From: an uncultured Clostridium sp.
GTDB lineage: Bacteria; Bacillota; Clostridia; TANB77; CAG-508
Length of the DNA stretch: 15,237 bases
Assembly: GCA_946008205.1 (NCBI GenBank)
Contig: CAMGAZ010000008.1
Location: 1 to 15,237 of the forward strand
Direction: 5' to 3'
The translations under genes were made by a program, and so were the position numbers. Below, piece by piece: positions 14,196-15,237 of this stretch. Within the stretch, counting starts at the first letter, position 1. Each line of letters opens with the position of its first letter. A model generated the notes under the pieces. It was given only the letters and a program-made list of their open reading frames with translations, was not told the DNA's origin and did no database searches.

Positions 14196-15065
14196 ATGAA
14201 ACCAATCACTAAAGCAGTCATCCCCGCTGCAGGCTTAGGCACCCGTTTTTTGCCTGCAACAAAAGCTTGTCCAAAGGAAATGCTTCCTATTGTAGACAAG
14301 CCGACAATTCAATATATCATTGAAGAAGCACTTGCTTCCGGTATCAAGGATATTCTTATTATTAGCGGTCACAACAAGCGTTCTATTGAAGATCATTTCG
14401 ACCGCAATCCGGAATTAGAGTTAAACCTGGAAGAACATGGCAAAGCTGACTTGCTGGAGCAGGTGAAAGCTATAGCTGATATTAATATACACTATATTCG
14501 CCAAAAAGAACCTAAAGGCTTAGGACATGCTATTTTGTGTGCTAAATCCTTCGTGGGTGATGAGCCTTTTGCGGTGCTTCTGGGTGATGATGTTGTGTAT
14601 AATGACGAAAACCCTTGTCTTAAACAGCTGATTGATGTTTATAATACATATGGCGGCAGTGTACTTGGCTGCCAGACCGTACCGCAAGAAAAGGTTTCTT
14701 CGTATGGTATTGTTGCAAGTGAAGCTACTGCTGCTGAGCGTATTTTCAAAGTAAATGACATGGTAGAAAAGCCTGCAGTGGAAGAAGCTCCCAGTCGTTT
14801 AGCTGTGCTTGGTCGTTATGTTATTACTCCGGAGATCTTTTCTATTTTGGAGCGTACTGAACCTGGCCGTGGCGGTGAAATTCAACTGACAGACGCACTG
14901 AAGGTGCTTGCAAAACAGCAAAACATGTATGCGTATGATTTTATTGGCAGACGCTATGATGTTGGCGACAAGCAAGGATATCTAGAAGCGACTGTGGAGT
15001 ATGCGCTGAGAAGAGAAGCTTTAAAGGACAAGTTTTTGGAGTATTTGAAGGGGATAGTGAAATAG
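14196..15065 (+). CDS. galU: UTP-glucose-1-phosphate uridylyltransferase GalU
   Basis: It makes UDP-glucose from UTP and glucose-1-phosphate, a precursor for UDP-galactose and UDP-glucuronate used in surface polysaccharide. The 289 residues show the complete GalU pattern: AVIPAAGLGTRFLPATKACP at 7-26 with KEMLP next, DKPTIQYIIEEA at 34-45, KGLGHAI at 107-113, LGDDV at 129-133 with the metal Asp, MVEKP at 189-193 with the catalytic-site Lys192, GRYV at 206-209 and GRGGEIQLTDAL at 224-235. ATG 14196 is preferred over ATG 14190: AGGAG at 14182-14186 is nine bases from the former and only three from the latter. It is 74 bases downstream of wzx and G+C richer than the glycosyltransferase block. 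Such housekeeping precursor genes commonly flank variable capsule regions. Confidence 0.97.
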   Translation: MKPITKAVIPAAGLGTRFLPATKACPKEMLPIVDKPTIQYIIEEALASGIKDILIISGHNKRSIEDHFDRNPELELNLEEHGKADLLEQVKAIADINIHYIRQKEPKGLGHAILCAKSFVGDEPFAVLLGDDVVYNDENPCLKQLIDVYNTYGGSVLGCQTVPQEKVSSYGIVASEATAAERIFKVNDMVEKPAVEEAPSRLAVLGRYVITPEIFSILERTEPGRGGEIQLTDALKVLAKQQNMYAYDFIGRRYDVGDKQGYLEATVEYALRREALKDKFLEYLKGIVK

Positions 15066-15084
15066 CATAGCAGTGGCATACCTA

Positions 15085-15104
15085 AGAATCAAGGAGTTGA
15101 TTTT
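15085..15104 (+). other. Compact hairpin after galU with GGAG loop
   Basis: AGAATCAA (15085-15092) pairs with TTGATTTT (15097-15104), eight pairs including one G-U, around a four-base GGAG loop. It lies 20 bases after the galU stop and directly before the next hairpin. The 3' arm ends in only four T residues and then GG, so termination by it alone would be weak. Its function is unknown. Confidence 0.35.
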
Positions 15105-15105
15105 G

Positions 15106-15144
15106 GCTTACTGTTCAAAGAGCTAGAGGAGTAAGCTTATTTAT
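15106..15144 (+). terminator. Possible weak terminator downstream of galU
   Basis: GCTTACT (15106-15112) is the exact reverse complement of AGTAAGC (15130-15136), extendable by one G-U pair, with a 17-base loop. The sequence TTATTTAT follows the 3' arm. The low-GC stem, long loop and interrupted T stretch make it a weak candidate; attenuation between galU and the next gene is as likely as full termination. Confidence 0.35.
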
Positions 15145-15184
15145 CGGCTTCATTCAGTATGACTACAATTATCTCTTTTTTCTT

Positions 15185-15190
15185 GGAGGT
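15185..15190 (+). promoter_or_regulatory. Shine-Dalgarno site that points to an AUU start
   Basis: GGAGGT at 15185-15190 (the second half of TTGGAGGTC) is the strongest ribosome binding site in the 3' end of the window. Seven bases after it comes ATT at 15198, in frame with the Rossmann motif of the last gene. No ATG, GTG or TTG lies at the normal distance downstream of this site. Confidence 0.55.
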
Positions 15191-15197
15191 CATTCTT

Positions 15198-15237
15198 ATT
15201 AACATTATCGTAACTGGCGGTGCCGGATTTATAGGAA
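15198..15237 (+). CDS. NAD-dependent sugar epimerase/dehydratase (3' partial, apparent AUU start)
   Basis: Only the first 13 codons are in the window. They read (M)NIIVTGGAGFIG, the canonical first beta-strand and NAD-binding glycine loop of short-chain NDP-sugar epimerases and dehydratases (GalE, UDP-glucuronate epimerase, RmlB, UXS). GFIG rather than GYIG is commoner outside GalE, but this is weak evidence. The position after galU suggests that it acts on UDP-glucose or a derivative. The start is odd: ATT 15198 fits both the family N-terminus and the GGAGGT site. In-frame alternatives are TTG 15183, which overlaps the ribosome binding site, and ATG 15159, which has no ribosome binding site and would add a hydrophobic 13-residue extension (MTTIISFFLEVIL). 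The exact enzyme cannot be decided. Confidence 0.75.
   Translation, partial: MNIIVTGGAGFIG

Overview
The window is the central and 3' part of a Wzx/Wzy-type surface polysaccharide (capsule or exopolysaccharide) locus. Every credible gene lies on the + strand. Genes abut, overlap by 4-14 bases, or are separated by short gaps, so the locus reads like one or a few long operons. Low GC, Firmicutes-style purine-rich ribosome binding sites and the gene content suggest an anaerobic, probably gut-associated Firmicute. The GalU and WbaP sequences look like Negativicutes to me (for example the Phascolarctobacterium/Acidaminococcus group), but that placement is an impression, not a proven assignment.

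Layout. Bases 1-941 hold the 3' two thirds of the initiating undecaprenyl-phosphate sugar transferase (WbaP type), cut by the window edge. An EpsF-like GT4 glycosyltransferase follows (941-2044), then about 400 bases without an intact gene (2045-2444). That stretch holds two apparent gene remnants: an open stretch in the GT4 frame, and the N-terminal 45 residues of a GT32-type glycosyltransferase. A possible promoter follows them. Next come a GT2 (2445-3410), a second GT4 (3426-4625) and a sulfotransferase-like protein (4622-5656). A three-gene choline module follows: licA choline kinase (5687-6583), licC CTP:phosphocholine cytidylyltransferase (6596-7315) and a BCCT-family transporter (7316-8830). 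Two overlapping GT2 genes (8888-9925, 9919-10896), a structured 182-base spacer, Wzy polymerase (11079-12638) and Wzx flippase (12625-14121) complete the assembly genes. galU (14196-15065) and the first codons of an NAD-dependent sugar epimerase/dehydratase (from 15198, apparently with an AUU start) close the window.

How the genes fit together (inference from families). WbaP would load the first sugar phosphate on undecaprenyl phosphate, and up to five glycosyltransferases would extend it. BCCT imports choline, LicA phosphorylates it and LicC makes CDP-choline, a phosphocholine donor for decorating the glycan. The sulfotransferase-like protein may add sulfate or another group. Wzx flips the repeat unit and Wzy polymerises it. 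GalU, probably with the downstream epimerase/dehydratase, supplies UDP-sugars.

Most interesting points: a complete CDP-choline supply module using a BCCT importer but with no LicD-type phosphocholine transferase in the window; a sulfotransferase-like protein with an altered PAPS-binding motif immediately upstream of it; gene-decay scars after the first GT4; an apparent AUU start codon for the last gene; and a composition step between wzy and wzx that suggests a cassette exchanged between more GC-rich flanks.
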